NCBI GenBank assembly: GCA_963578105.1
Contig: CAUZBP010000016.1
Location: 1 to 64,000, forward strand
Reading direction: 5' to 3'
Source: GCA-2718815 sp963578105
GTDB taxonomy: Bacteria; Planctomycetota; Planctomycetia; Pirellulales; Pirellulaceae
DNA length: 64,000 nucleotides
Positions 8,809 through 16,651 of the stretch are shown here, piece by piece (the stretch's first letter is position 1; every line of letters begins with the position of its first letter). Made by a program: the position numbers and the translations under genes. The notes under the pieces are model-generated. The model had not been told where the DNA came from. It saw only the letters and a list, made by a program, of their open reading frames with translations, and did no database searches.

Positions 8809-9518
8809 TGAAAAATAAATCGACAACGGAAGAGTTTCCTTCGGATTTTAACGACGAGTCCTATCGGGCAATCAGTCGCTTCGCACCGTTGTCAGTTGTC
8901 TTCGGGGTCGCTTCGAGTCTAGCGTTAATTCATCCCCTGCTCTGGCTGATACCCCTGGCGACCGTGATCCTGGCCGTTATTGGTTTACGCCAGATTGCCG
9001 CCAATCCCGAATTCATCGGTAGAAACGCCATCCTGTTCGGATTGGTCTGTGGCTGCTTTTTTGGAACTCTAGCACCGGTTCATATACTAACACACAATTA
9101 TTTACTCAGCCGTGAAGCCCGACGGGTGGCCACCGATTGGCTGAAATTGATTCGGCAAGACCGCATGCAAGAGGCGCATCAATGGATGCTGGAGCCCGGC
9201 CAGCGCAAAGGGTCTTTTTTACCCCCGCAAGAGCACTCTGAATCCAAGTCGCCGGCGGATGAGAGTCTGAATCGTTTTCTTTCCGAGACATCGGTGAACA
9301 GTTTTCGAGATAAAATCGTAAACTCCAGTCTTCATTTCGATGGACGACAGGACTTTTCGGTTCTGGACGAAGCGAGCTTCGTGGTACATCGCTTCGTCGT
9401 TCGGTCCGAATCCTCGGACACAACATCCGAGTGGACCTTTCAAGTGACTGTTAAGCGGACCATTCACCGCAATACGGGCGAGGCGTACTGGACAGTAGAA
9501 GACCTACGAGAAGCTTAG
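8808..9518 (+). CDS. Membrane protein with DUF4190-like N-terminus, function unknown
   Basis: The start is taken as ATG 8808, overlapping the TGA of the preceding gene (TGATG). A GTG one codon earlier is equally open. The N-terminal half has three hydrophobic segments (about 25-45, 47-65, 77-100), resembling the DUF4190-like helical pair seen in planctomycete membrane proteins. The remaining 130 residues form a soluble alpha/beta domain, probably extracytoplasmic, with no motif I recognise. It is the last gene of the pilT operon, and a stem-loop follows the stop codon directly. Confidence 0.65.
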   Translation: MKNKSTTEEFPSDFNDESYRAISRFAPLSVVFGVASSLALIHPLLWLIPLATVILAVIGLRQIAANPEFIGRNAILFGLVCGCFFGTLAPVHILTHNYLLSREARRVATDWLKLIRQDRMQEAHQWMLEPGQRKGSFLPPQEHSESKSPADESLNRFLSETSVNSFRDKIVNSSLHFDGRQDFSVLDEASFVVHRFVVRSESSDTTSEWTFQVTVKRTIHRNTGEAYWTVEDLREA

Positions 9519-9558
9519 CCAGGGACCAGTTCCTTCGCAGTTCCGGTGGTGGCCCTGG
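9519..9558 (+). terminator. Stem-loop after the pilT operon, possible terminator
   Basis: CCAGGGACCA (9519-9528) can pair with TGGT..CCCTGG (9547-9558), with a two-base bulge and an 18-base loop. It starts directly after the TAG stop of the last operon gene. There is no U-run after it, so it may be an RNA-stabilising hairpin rather than an intrinsic terminator. Confidence 0.35.
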
Positions 9559-9772
9559 AACTCCATGTGGAACTGCGCCGCCCGCAAATCGGCGCCCACG
9601 GCAGTCTCTCGTTGATTGACCCAATCACCTGCACCGGCAGCCTCGCAGTACTGGGTGATGCCACGGGAAACATTCCCGATCCCATTCAGTGTTCACTCAC
9701 TCGCATTTTGAACGAACACCATTCCAAACGTCAACTGGCTTTCTTCGTGAATGAAGCCTTGGCACATTCGGC

Positions 9773-10375
9773 TCAGATGGTACTCCCGTCGGACACTGAT
9801 TCCTGGCCGGTTGGGTCAGATGCTGGTTGCTCCTCACCGGGACCAGACGGCTCCTGCTCTTCGCTTGCCTCCGATGGCTCTGGCTCTTCAGTGACTTCCG
9901 GCATGAACGTCTGCAACTTTCCCCCTTCTTGGGTACCGCCAAGTTGAACCAGCAGTTGCTGGTTCAAGTTCCATGTTTCAACGACTCCGCCGGATTCATT
10001 GGCAGAAAGTTTCACCAGAGTATTTCCTGACACCTGTTTTGTCTCGACGACTCCCTGTTGCCCGGTTTCATCCACACCGATCGTGGCAACAGGAGTCACT
10101 CCGGCTCCATAGAATTCAGCCATTCCGCCATGTTCACCATTTCCCACAACTTGAAACCGTAACTCACCATCGAGGGAAATTGTGCGCAACTCAATTCCAA
10201 CGATCGAGACGGATTGTAATTTCTTACATACAACCGTATCGGCCACGAGACGATCACATTGGACGACGCGAGGTTCTGGATCCTGCGAATCCTGCAGTTG
10301 GAGCAGGTCACAGACTGGCCTCAGACAGGAAAAAAACAATAGCGGATAAATGATCCAGCGTTCTCGATCGGACAT
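9773..10375 (-). CDS. Exported planctomycete protein beginning MSDRERW, function unknown
   Basis: 200 residues. The N-terminus MSDRERWIIYPLLFFSCL is a short basic/aromatic head followed by a single hydrophobic segment. From memory this is the hallmark of a small anchored family restricted to planctomycetes. Residues about 40-150 are beta-rich, with repeated short units (GVVETKQVSGN, GGVVETWNLN, GGKLQTF) suggesting a beta-solenoid-like stalk. The C-terminal 45 residues are Glu/Pro/Ser-rich low complexity. It is probably anchored in the cytoplasmic membrane and faces outward. It is monocistronic and convergent with the pilT operon. Confidence 0.7.
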   Translation of the reverse strand: MSDRERWIIYPLLFFSCLRPVCDLLQLQDSQDPEPRVVQCDRLVADTVVCKKLQSVSIVGIELRTISLDGELRFQVVGNGEHGGMAEFYGAGVTPVATIGVDETGQQGVVETKQVSGNTLVKLSANESGGVVETWNLNQQLLVQLGGTQEGGKLQTFMPEVTEEPEPSEASEEQEPSGPGEEQPASDPTGQESVSDGSTI

Positions 10376-11289
10376 GTAATTTTATCTCCTGAACCGGACG
10401 TGTAACGAATTCTCTATGGGACGATTGTCCAGTGTGTTTCTCCTCCGTCAAGCGGTTGTCGTATGCTGAGTCAATGAACGGAACCAGAGACTAGGTAGCA
10501 GGAAAGAAAATCGTCGCCCCTCATCCCGTTCCACTTTGTCAGAGCGGCAGCTATCTGCCATGCAACTCCGGGAGTTCCCGAGACTGAACACGTGAACCGT
10601 GTCACTTAAGGAAAGAAATTTTGTGTCAGCAGCCACCATCACGGCGACCTGCTAACACAGCAAGATTCCAGCCACTGAGAATTGGTAAACTCACTTCTTC
10701 TTCTTAAAAGATCCGTTTTACCTGGTAGAACGGGTTGTGTTGACTATTTTCACCACGATGAACCACAACATAGAAGCAGCGGTTGGTGTCTGAAGTCACC
10801 GCGCATTCTTTCCGAATTGAACTTCCAAGCACGAAGAAATCACGGACAGCTTCGGTCCACTATTATTTTTCTTCACGAAAAACAAAACAACTTTTCGGAT
10901 TTGGGTTGAATGTCAATACCTCTGTAACTTCAAAGAATCCCGGATGGGTTGTCGATCCGTCTATTGTTGGTCGGTTTCTCAGGAGTCCGGCCAGCCTGGC
11001 ACAAGGCCACCATCCGTTGAGACCTTCTGAGCCACGAGAAACTGTGCATGCTGCCGAAAACGAAACGATTCCATTGGTCGTGAAGCGGTTGGGAAGCTGT
11101 TACGCCGGTGCGCAACCGTTCTGTCTGTGGTGATGTGAGCTTACGATTCCTCGCGGACAGCACCAATACAACCATTTGACAACTAATACGCGAGAAAACG
11201 CCTCTGCCAAAGCAAATGGACGGATCCCACGCGCGGGTGAAGGGGTACTTGTAAATCTGCTCTCGGAAGATAGAGTGGGCGCTGGAAAG
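10376..11289. other. Long non-coding region upstream of the B12 riboswitch
   Basis: About 900 bases without a credible gene. Open frames up to 133 codons exist on both strands, but none shows a ribosome-binding site, domain or signal peptide. A TTGACA near 11177 lies upstream of the riboswitch, but I cannot find a matching -10 element. The riboswitch promoter is expected in the right part of this stretch. Confidence 0.35.
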
Positions 11290-11490
11290 AATGTGTTGGT
11301 GGTCGACTTGCTCCGCTGGAGCGGTCGACAAACAGGGAATTCCGGTGTAAATCCGGGACGGCCTCGCCCGCTGTAACCGAGTGTTACTGGTTAGCTACTC
11401 TGAATGGCCATTGTGACCGCAGTTTTACCGCGAACGGTCACGAGAAGGCTTTGCCAAATCAGCTCGGAAGTCAGAAGACCTACCAACCCG
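11290..11490 (+). promoter_or_regulatory. Cobalamin (B12) riboswitch
   Basis: The conserved cobalamin-aptamer blocks occur in order. The core box AACAGGGAA..CCGGTGTAAATCCGGGAC lies at about 11331-11358. It is followed by GCCTCGCCCGCTGTAACC (11361-11378), GGCCATTGTGACCG paired with CGGTCACGAGAAGGC (about 11406-11446), and the terminal GTCAGAAGACCTACC (11470-11484). A closing helix is visible: GTTGGTGGTC (11295-11304) pairs with GACCTACCAAC (11477-11487), with one bulge. The element ends about 40 bases before ATG 11530. Between them GCAGT and ACTGC (about 11498-11524) could fold a hairpin around a GAGAGAGGG purine tract, suggesting translational control. It faces the DUF1559, PEP-CTERM and methyltransferase genes. 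Confidence 0.9.
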
Positions 11491-11529
11491 TAATAAGCAG
11501 TCGCTCGCGAGAGAGGGTCACTGCGGTCG

Positions 11530-12555
11530 ATGAAAATTGGCTCGGGAAACTGTTTGCTTGATCCGGTTCATGGAGCCCTTGTGGTACAAAGTATGGCCCG
11601 CGCAGCCCTCAGATCAGATGGACCGTTTTTTTGGCATGCCTCACAGACCGGACATCGCCTGTCGATTCAACACCGGTTAGAAGGCTCGCCACGCATTGCA
11701 ACCGTGAGAAGTCAGACCCGAGGCGTGACTCTTGTCGAGCTTCTTGTGAGTGTGACGATTATCGCGGTTCTTATCACCCTGCTTTTACCCGCAGTACAAA
11801 TTGCACGTGAAGCAGCACGGCGAACAGCTTGTGGCAATCATCTGCGTCAAATAGGGCTGGCAATGGCAAACTACCAGAACGAATACACGTATTTCCCCAC
11901 CGGATGTATTGAATGTCGATCCAAAAGCAGAAAGAAGATCGCCTGGAACGTGGCGATCCTTCCTTACTTGGAACAGGAGAACATCTGGAAACTTTTCGAC
12001 TACAACTATCCGGCCAAAAGTTTGCAGAATCGGCAGGCAACGGGTTCCCACGTTCCCAGTTTTCTTTGTCCATCAACTTCACGTGAATCAATGACATCGG
12101 GAGACATCAACCACAACGGCCAATGGGACCCCGGAGACGACATGGCATATTCCGACTACGGAGGAATTTATGGTGTGGAAGGTGTCGGTAGAACTGCACC
12201 GTTCGGATCGGCCCACTTTCTAGATGCAAATTCATTGGGAGTGATGCTTTACGAGGAACCAACCAAACCTGCTGCTATCCTGGACGGTTTGTCGCAAACG
12301 GTGATCGTGGGTGAATGCGCAGGCCGAACGTATCTTCACGAGTCTGAATGGGCCAATGGGCACAACTGTTTTGCCCAGGAGCAAACCACCGGTGTCAATG
12401 TCAGCCGGTTCAATGAGCTTTATAGTGAACATGCGCAGGTTGCTGGGGTTGTCTTTTGTGACTGTCACGTACGTTTCCTACATACTTCGGTGGAACAGGC
12501 GGTCCTAGTCGCAGTCTTGACGCGGACGGGTAACGAAGTAGTGAAACTTCCGTAA
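11530..12555 (+). CDS. DUF1559 protein with type IV prepilin-like N-terminus
   Basis: 341 residues from the first ATG. A prepilin peptidase site is present (R64-G65/V66-T-L-V-E70), with Glu at +5 and a 20-residue hydrophobic helix after it. The AREAARRTACGNHLRQIGLAM segment and the C-terminal block around VVFCDCHVRFLHTS, near the usual FCDGSVRF, are those of the planctomycete DUF1559 (SBP_bac_10) family. Such proteins are processed like pseudopilins and displayed at the envelope; their substrates are unknown. The 65-residue leader from ATG 11530 is far longer than normal. A GTG at 11704 would give a 7-residue leader. It is the first gene behind a cobalamin riboswitch and probably shares a transcript with the next two genes. 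Confidence 0.85.
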   Translation: MKIGSGNCLLDPVHGALVVQSMARAALRSDGPFFWHASQTGHRLSIQHRLEGSPRIATVRSQTRGVTLVELLVSVTIIAVLITLLLPAVQIAREAARRTACGNHLRQIGLAMANYQNEYTYFPTGCIECRSKSRKKIAWNVAILPYLEQENIWKLFDYNYPAKSLQNRQATGSHVPSFLCPSTSRESMTSGDINHNGQWDPGDDMAYSDYGGIYGVEGVGRTAPFGSAHFLDANSLGVMLYEEPTKPAAILDGLSQTVIVGECAGRTYLHESEWANGHNCFAQEQTTGVNVSRFNELYSEHAQVAGVVFCDCHVRFLHTSVEQAVLVAVLTRTGNEVVKLP

Positions 12556-12584
12556 CAGGATGGACTCCAGTCGAGGTAACACAC

Positions 12585-13877
12585 ATGCGTGTTGAATCGC
12601 GCTGCGTCAATAGAAAGACACCGTTGATTCGTTGGACACCTGACGTTCAGGTTCGCAGCCAGTTTGGGTTGCAACCGGGCGACACGTCGGAAACAGGTAT
12701 TCCACACGATTTGGCAAAGATCATCCTCATTCTCCTGACCACTGTTTCCGCCCCAGCCATGGTTGCCCAAGGTTCTACCTTCTCGGCCAACGATGTTGAA
12801 TTCTGGGTCGGCACGGGAACGAATCAATCGGTATTGGTAGTCGACTGGGATGGCTCGAGTTCCGCAGATGTGTCCCTGGTGTGGGGTTATCGTTGGTCGA
12901 ACCCCACCACAACCGAGGACATGCTACTGGCCGTACTGGCTGCTGACCCCCGCATGTATGCAAAAATCAGCCCTCCCCAGGCATCCGGAGTCGCCTTATA
13001 TGGAGTGGGCTACGATCAAAACGCAAACGGCAGCTTTGACCTGTCTGACAACACCTCGTTTAACAGCTCCGGTTTCTCCATGACCGCTGCGCCTTTCTAC
13101 CCAGTCGCCACGGCGACCGAAATCGCCGATTGGTATGCAGAAGGCTGGGAAGACGCTTTCTGGAATTTTGCCAACGCCGAAGAGAATCCGTTTCACTCCG
13201 GATCTTGGTCAACCGCTATGGTCGGAATCTCGAACCGTGTTCTCAGCGACGGTTCCTGGGATAGTCTCGCCTTCGATGCAAACCTTTCCTTCAATGACTT
13301 TGCGGCAAACCCTGCCCCCGCCTTTGCTCCCCTCGCAGCGGCCTGTAATTTCAATTTGGATCACGCCTGCGATCCAGTCGATATCAACCTACTTTATGAC
13401 AATCCTCTCGGGGACGTCCCCCTCGACCCGGCCATGGATTTGGACAACAGCGGGTTGGTCGACCTCGTCGATTTGAATCAATGGCTTGACCTGGCCGCTG
13501 CAATCAACGGATTTTCCAGTCCTTATCAAGCTGGCGATACGCAATTGGACCACCGTGTTGATTTATCGGACTACAACGCACTGGCATCTCATTTTGACCC
13601 CACGGGATCGGGAGGAATTCTACTCGATTGGGATCAGGGTAACTTCGATGGCAACGATCGAATCGACCTCTCGGACTACAGCCGATTAGCCCTGAATTTC
13701 TCTCCTGGCGGTTACGATCCCGGGGTCAACTCGTCGCCGTTCGCCACCCACCCTGAGAGAACAAATCATTTACATTCCACATTCGTCCCCGAGCCGAATG
13801 GCTTGTGGTTGCTATTGTGCGGAGGACTATTGGGTTTCCGTCGGAACAGGACTCTTCATTCTTTGAAATCGCACTAA
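12585..13877 (+). CDS. PEP-CTERM surface protein with dockerin-like repeats, B12-regulated
   Basis: 430 residues. The start is backed by GAGG eight bases before the ATG. A hydrophobic export segment at about 47-63 (LAKIILILLTTVSAPAMVA) ends in a signal-peptidase-like site. The N-terminal domain (about 65-245) contains VWGYRW (W100-W104 core) and AVLAADPRMY, a pattern I associate, from memory only, with surface proteins of B12 loci in Bacteroidetes. From D285 there are dockerin-type calcium-loop repeats (DLDNSGLVDLVDL, DTQLDHRVDLSDY, NFDGNDRIDLSDY). The C-terminus is a PEP-CTERM sorting signal: PEP at 402-404, a hydrophobic stretch, then FRRNR. It follows the DUF1559 gene by 30 bases. An exosortase-sorted, B12-related surface protein is an inference. 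Confidence 0.8.
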   Translation: MRVESRCVNRKTPLIRWTPDVQVRSQFGLQPGDTSETGIPHDLAKIILILLTTVSAPAMVAQGSTFSANDVEFWVGTGTNQSVLVVDWDGSSSADVSLVWGYRWSNPTTTEDMLLAVLAADPRMYAKISPPQASGVALYGVGYDQNANGSFDLSDNTSFNSSGFSMTAAPFYPVATATEIADWYAEGWEDAFWNFANAEENPFHSGSWSTAMVGISNRVLSDGSWDSLAFDANLSFNDFAANPAPAFAPLAAACNFNLDHACDPVDINLLYDNPLGDVPLDPAMDLDNSGLVDLVDLNQWLDLAAAINGFSSPYQAGDTQLDHRVDLSDYNALASHFDPTGSGGILLDWDQGNFDGNDRIDLSDYSRLALNFSPGGYDPGVNSSPFATHPERTNHLHSTFVPEPNGLWLLLCGGLLGFRRNRTLHSLKSH

Positions 13878-13886
13878 TTCAATTGC

Positions 13887-14729
13887 ATGACGTCTGACGA
13901 TTTTCAAACCGAAACACCCGTACATGATCATAATCGTCGCGCTTGGGATGCACGAGTTCGCCGGAAGTCTACATTTACACGCCCCGTCGAGGAGAGTGAT
14001 TTTGCGGATCCTTTGGCAGCTGTCGACGGAGTTGGCTGGCTTGGTGGTAACATCCGCGATCGACAAGTTCTCTGTCTGGCGGCTGGTGGTGCCCGCCAAG
14101 GGCCGTTGTATGCGGCAGCGGGAGCCCGAGTGACCGTGGTTGACATCAGTCCCGCCATGCTCGAACTGGACCGTCAAATCGCAGCTGAAAAAGAACTGCA
14201 AATTCACACCGTTCAGGCCTCGATGGACAATCTGTCCGCACTGGAGACTGAATCCTTTGATATCGTGATTCAACCTGTGAGCACTTGCTACCTGCCGCAC
14301 GTCTGGCCTGTTTATCAAGAAGTGGCAAGAGTCATCCGTGACCAAGGACTCTACATTAGCCAGCACAAACAACCTGCCAGTCTGCAGGCAGGTGTTCAGC
14401 CGTCGGAGCATGGTTACGAACTCCGCGAACCTTACTATCGTGATGGCCCGCTACCTCAGGTAGCAGGCAGTCCGCATCGAGAAGAAGGAACTTTAGAATA
14501 CCTGCACCGTTGGGAGGAACTAATTGGTGGCATGTGCCGCGCTGGTTTTGTGATCGAGGACCTTTTAGAGCCTTTGCATGCCAAACCAGATGCCAAAGTC
14601 GACTCGTTTGCTCACCGTTGCCAATTCGTCGCTCCCTACCTGCGCGTGAAAGCACGACGAGTCGGTGACCGCCATACAAACGGTCCCGCGTTTTGGACTC
14701 CCCAGTTGGACAAGCCCAAAAACCCTTGA
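13887..14729 (+). CDS. SAM-dependent class I methyltransferase
   Basis: 280 residues with a Rossmann-like methyltransferase fold. The SAM loop (VLCLAAGGARQG, about 54-65) is followed by the acidic end of strand 2 (VTVVDIS) and a post-motif region (FDIVIQPVSTCYLP). The C-terminal third carries YLHRWEELIGGMCRAGF, typical of UbiE/Methyltransf_11 proteins. The substrate is unknown. The gene starts 10 bases after the PEP-CTERM gene and is probably the third cistron under the cobalamin riboswitch, though no Shine-Dalgarno is obvious. It could methylate a corrinoid-related or envelope substrate, but nothing in the sequence decides this. Confidence 0.8.
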   Translation: MTSDDFQTETPVHDHNRRAWDARVRRKSTFTRPVEESDFADPLAAVDGVGWLGGNIRDRQVLCLAAGGARQGPLYAAAGARVTVVDISPAMLELDRQIAAEKELQIHTVQASMDNLSALETESFDIVIQPVSTCYLPHVWPVYQEVARVIRDQGLYISQHKQPASLQAGVQPSEHGYELREPYYRDGPLPQVAGSPHREEGTLEYLHRWEELIGGMCRAGFVIEDLLEPLHAKPDAKVDSFAHRCQFVAPYLRVKARRVGDRHTNGPAFWTPQLDKPKNP

Positions 14730-14985
14730 TTTTGAATTCACATCGACCTGCCCGGCCGTCGCCATCGGTCCCGGGCCTTCCAAGCCATGTGACCATTTAC
14801 CTGCTTGTTGCCATGAGTTCCGAGCGCTCAGGACAATTCGGGCCGCACGACAGTACTCAGCAACTGTGTCCTGACTCCTGAAGATTTCATTTCGATCTTG
14901 AAATCACAGCAAAGACAGTTAGATTTGACACTGGAGAATCTACTTCAAGTATTGCTCCTGGTTGAATCCAGAAGGAAGGATCGTC

Positions 14986-15834
14986 GTGTCGAGCCTGTCG
15001 TTGCAAGATATCGTCTGCTGCATGGGCCAACCGCTAGGACGAAATCCAACGCAATACATGATGGAAAAAGCCTTTTCAGCCGCCGGATTGGACTGGCGAT
15101 TCCTGACGATCGAAGTTTCTCCCGAAAATCTCGCAGCAGCTGTGGAGGGCATGAAAGCTATGGGTTTTCGTGGTGGCACCCTTGCGCTTCCACACCAGGT
15201 AACGGTCGTCGCGCATCTCGATACTTTGACCGAAACTGCAAAGCTGGTCGGAGCTGTAAATCTTGTTTACGTTTCGCAGGACAAGTACGTGGGGGACAAC
15301 ACGGATGGTAAAGGTTTCCTACAAGCTTTGCGGAAATTGATGGACCCCAAGGGTAAGAACATCGTCGTCCTCGGTGCCGGTGGTACAGCGCGAGCTATCA
15401 GCGTGGAATTAGCGTTGGCAGGTGTCGAGACCATCACGATTGTCAATCGCACAGTGGGACGTGGCCAGGAACTGGTCAATCTTTTGAATGAATCCTTCAA
15501 CGGTCTGGCCCGTCTCGTGCAGTGGGAAGGCGATTATGTGACGGACCCCGAAACGGATTTGTTGGTGAACGCGACATCCATTGGGTTGCGGGATGAATCG
15601 GCACTAGTTCCCGTCGATTCCGGGTCGTTCACCGAGCAAATGGTGGTTGCCGATGTCATTCACAACCCGCCCAAGACAAAGCTGCTCAAGGCTGCTGGTC
15701 AACGTGGCTGCAAAACGTTGGATGGCTTGGCAATGCTGGTCGGCCACGCAGCGATTGATTTTACAACCTGGACAGGCATCTCTCCTGACACAACCATCAT
15801 GCGAGAAGCACTAGAAGAATACTTTGAGCTGTAA
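14986..15834 (+). CDS. Shikimate dehydrogenase-like protein lacking the catalytic lysine
   Basis: 282 residues from GTG 14986, which has AGAAGGAAGG six bases upstream; a TTG at 14962 is an alternative. The fold is AroE: an N-terminal substrate domain, the NADP loop GAGGTARA, N92 and D107 (NTDGKGF) retained, and a C-terminal DGLAMLVGHAA helix. Key substrate residues are changed. The family HSxSP motif reads GRNPT. The NVTVPxK motif reads TLALPHQ, so the catalytic Lys is Gln71 and the Asn is Thr65. The usual Gln of the last helix is His. It is therefore unlikely to be the housekeeping shikimate dehydrogenase and may act on another substrate. bioD begins 5 bases after its stop. Confidence 0.75.
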   Translation: MSSLSLQDIVCCMGQPLGRNPTQYMMEKAFSAAGLDWRFLTIEVSPENLAAAVEGMKAMGFRGGTLALPHQVTVVAHLDTLTETAKLVGAVNLVYVSQDKYVGDNTDGKGFLQALRKLMDPKGKNIVVLGAGGTARAISVELALAGVETITIVNRTVGRGQELVNLLNESFNGLARLVQWEGDYVTDPETDLLVNATSIGLRDESALVPVDSGSFTEQMVVADVIHNPPKTKLLKAAGQRGCKTLDGLAMLVGHAAIDFTTWTGISPDTTIMREALEEYFEL

Positions 15835-15838
15835 CTCC

Positions 15839-16534
15839 ATGAATCACACTTGCAAGGGATTGTTTGTCACCGCTACCGACACCGGCGTCGGCAAAACCTA
15901 CGTGTCGAGCCTGCTGACAAAATCGCTGATTCAGGCAGGTTATCGTGTGGGCGTCTACAAACCGGTTGCCAGTGGATGTGTCCGCCAAGCCAACTCTCTG
16001 GTCAGTGAAGACGCGCTCGCCCTGTGGAATGCAGCTGGCCAGCCGGGCGATTTGAATAACGTTTGCCCCCAGTGTTTTGAAGCACCCCTGGCACCTCATC
16101 TGGCGGCTCACGAGGAAGGGACCGCCGTCGATCGTCAACTTTTGCGAGAAGGCCTGGATTTCTGGCGAAAAAACTCCGACTTCATTCTGGTCGAAGGCGC
16201 TGGGGGATTAATGTCTCCCTTGAGCGACGAGGATTTTAACGCCGACCTGGCATACGAGTTCGGTTTTCCTCTGTTGGTAGTCGCTCCCAATCAATTAGGA
16301 GTCATCAACCAGACACTGCAGACCCTGATTACCGCCAGTACCTTCAAGCAAGGAATGGAAGTCGCTGGAATCGTGTTGAATGACGTGCGCAGCGATGCCG
16401 ACGATTTGAGTACCAGCAGCAATCGTCGGGAACTGGAAATCCACTGTGTGCCTCCGCTGGTCGCACACGTGCCGTGGAAAGCTGCGTCCCTTGAGTTTCC
16501 ACTGCAGCACCTCTTTGGGTGTGTGGAAAAGTGA
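15839..16534 (+). CDS. bioD: Dethiobiotin synthase BioD
   Basis: BioD uses ATP and CO2 to close the ureido ring of dethiobiotin from 7,8-diaminopelargonate in biotin biosynthesis. Visible motifs are the P-loop (TATDTGVGKT), the substrate-binding KPVASG, the central VEGAGGLMSPL and the PNQLGVINQTLQT segment. From ATG 15839 the protein is 231 residues, a normal length. A TTG 15 bases upstream overlaps the previous gene and is less likely. It is adjacent to the aroE-like gene and convergent with hisG. No other bio genes lie in the window. Confidence 0.93.
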   Translation: MNHTCKGLFVTATDTGVGKTYVSSLLTKSLIQAGYRVGVYKPVASGCVRQANSLVSEDALALWNAAGQPGDLNNVCPQCFEAPLAPHLAAHEEGTAVDRQLLREGLDFWRKNSDFILVEGAGGLMSPLSDEDFNADLAYEFGFPLLVVAPNQLGVINQTLQTLITASTFKQGMEVAGIVLNDVRSDADDLSTSSNRRELEIHCVPPLVAHVPWKAASLEFPLQHLFGCVEK

Positions 16535-16651
16535 TCCTGAAACACTACACGTGCGACAATGGTCGTCCGGTGCCGTTCCCCGCAAACAAATTAACACCCA
16601 TGAATGATGATGCAGATCAGGAGGACATGGCTGATCCGATCGCTGAATCCA

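Noticed and set aside
10783..11133. 116-codon plus-strand frame before the riboswitch
   Set aside because: No ribosome-binding site, domain or plausible composition; treated as non-coding.
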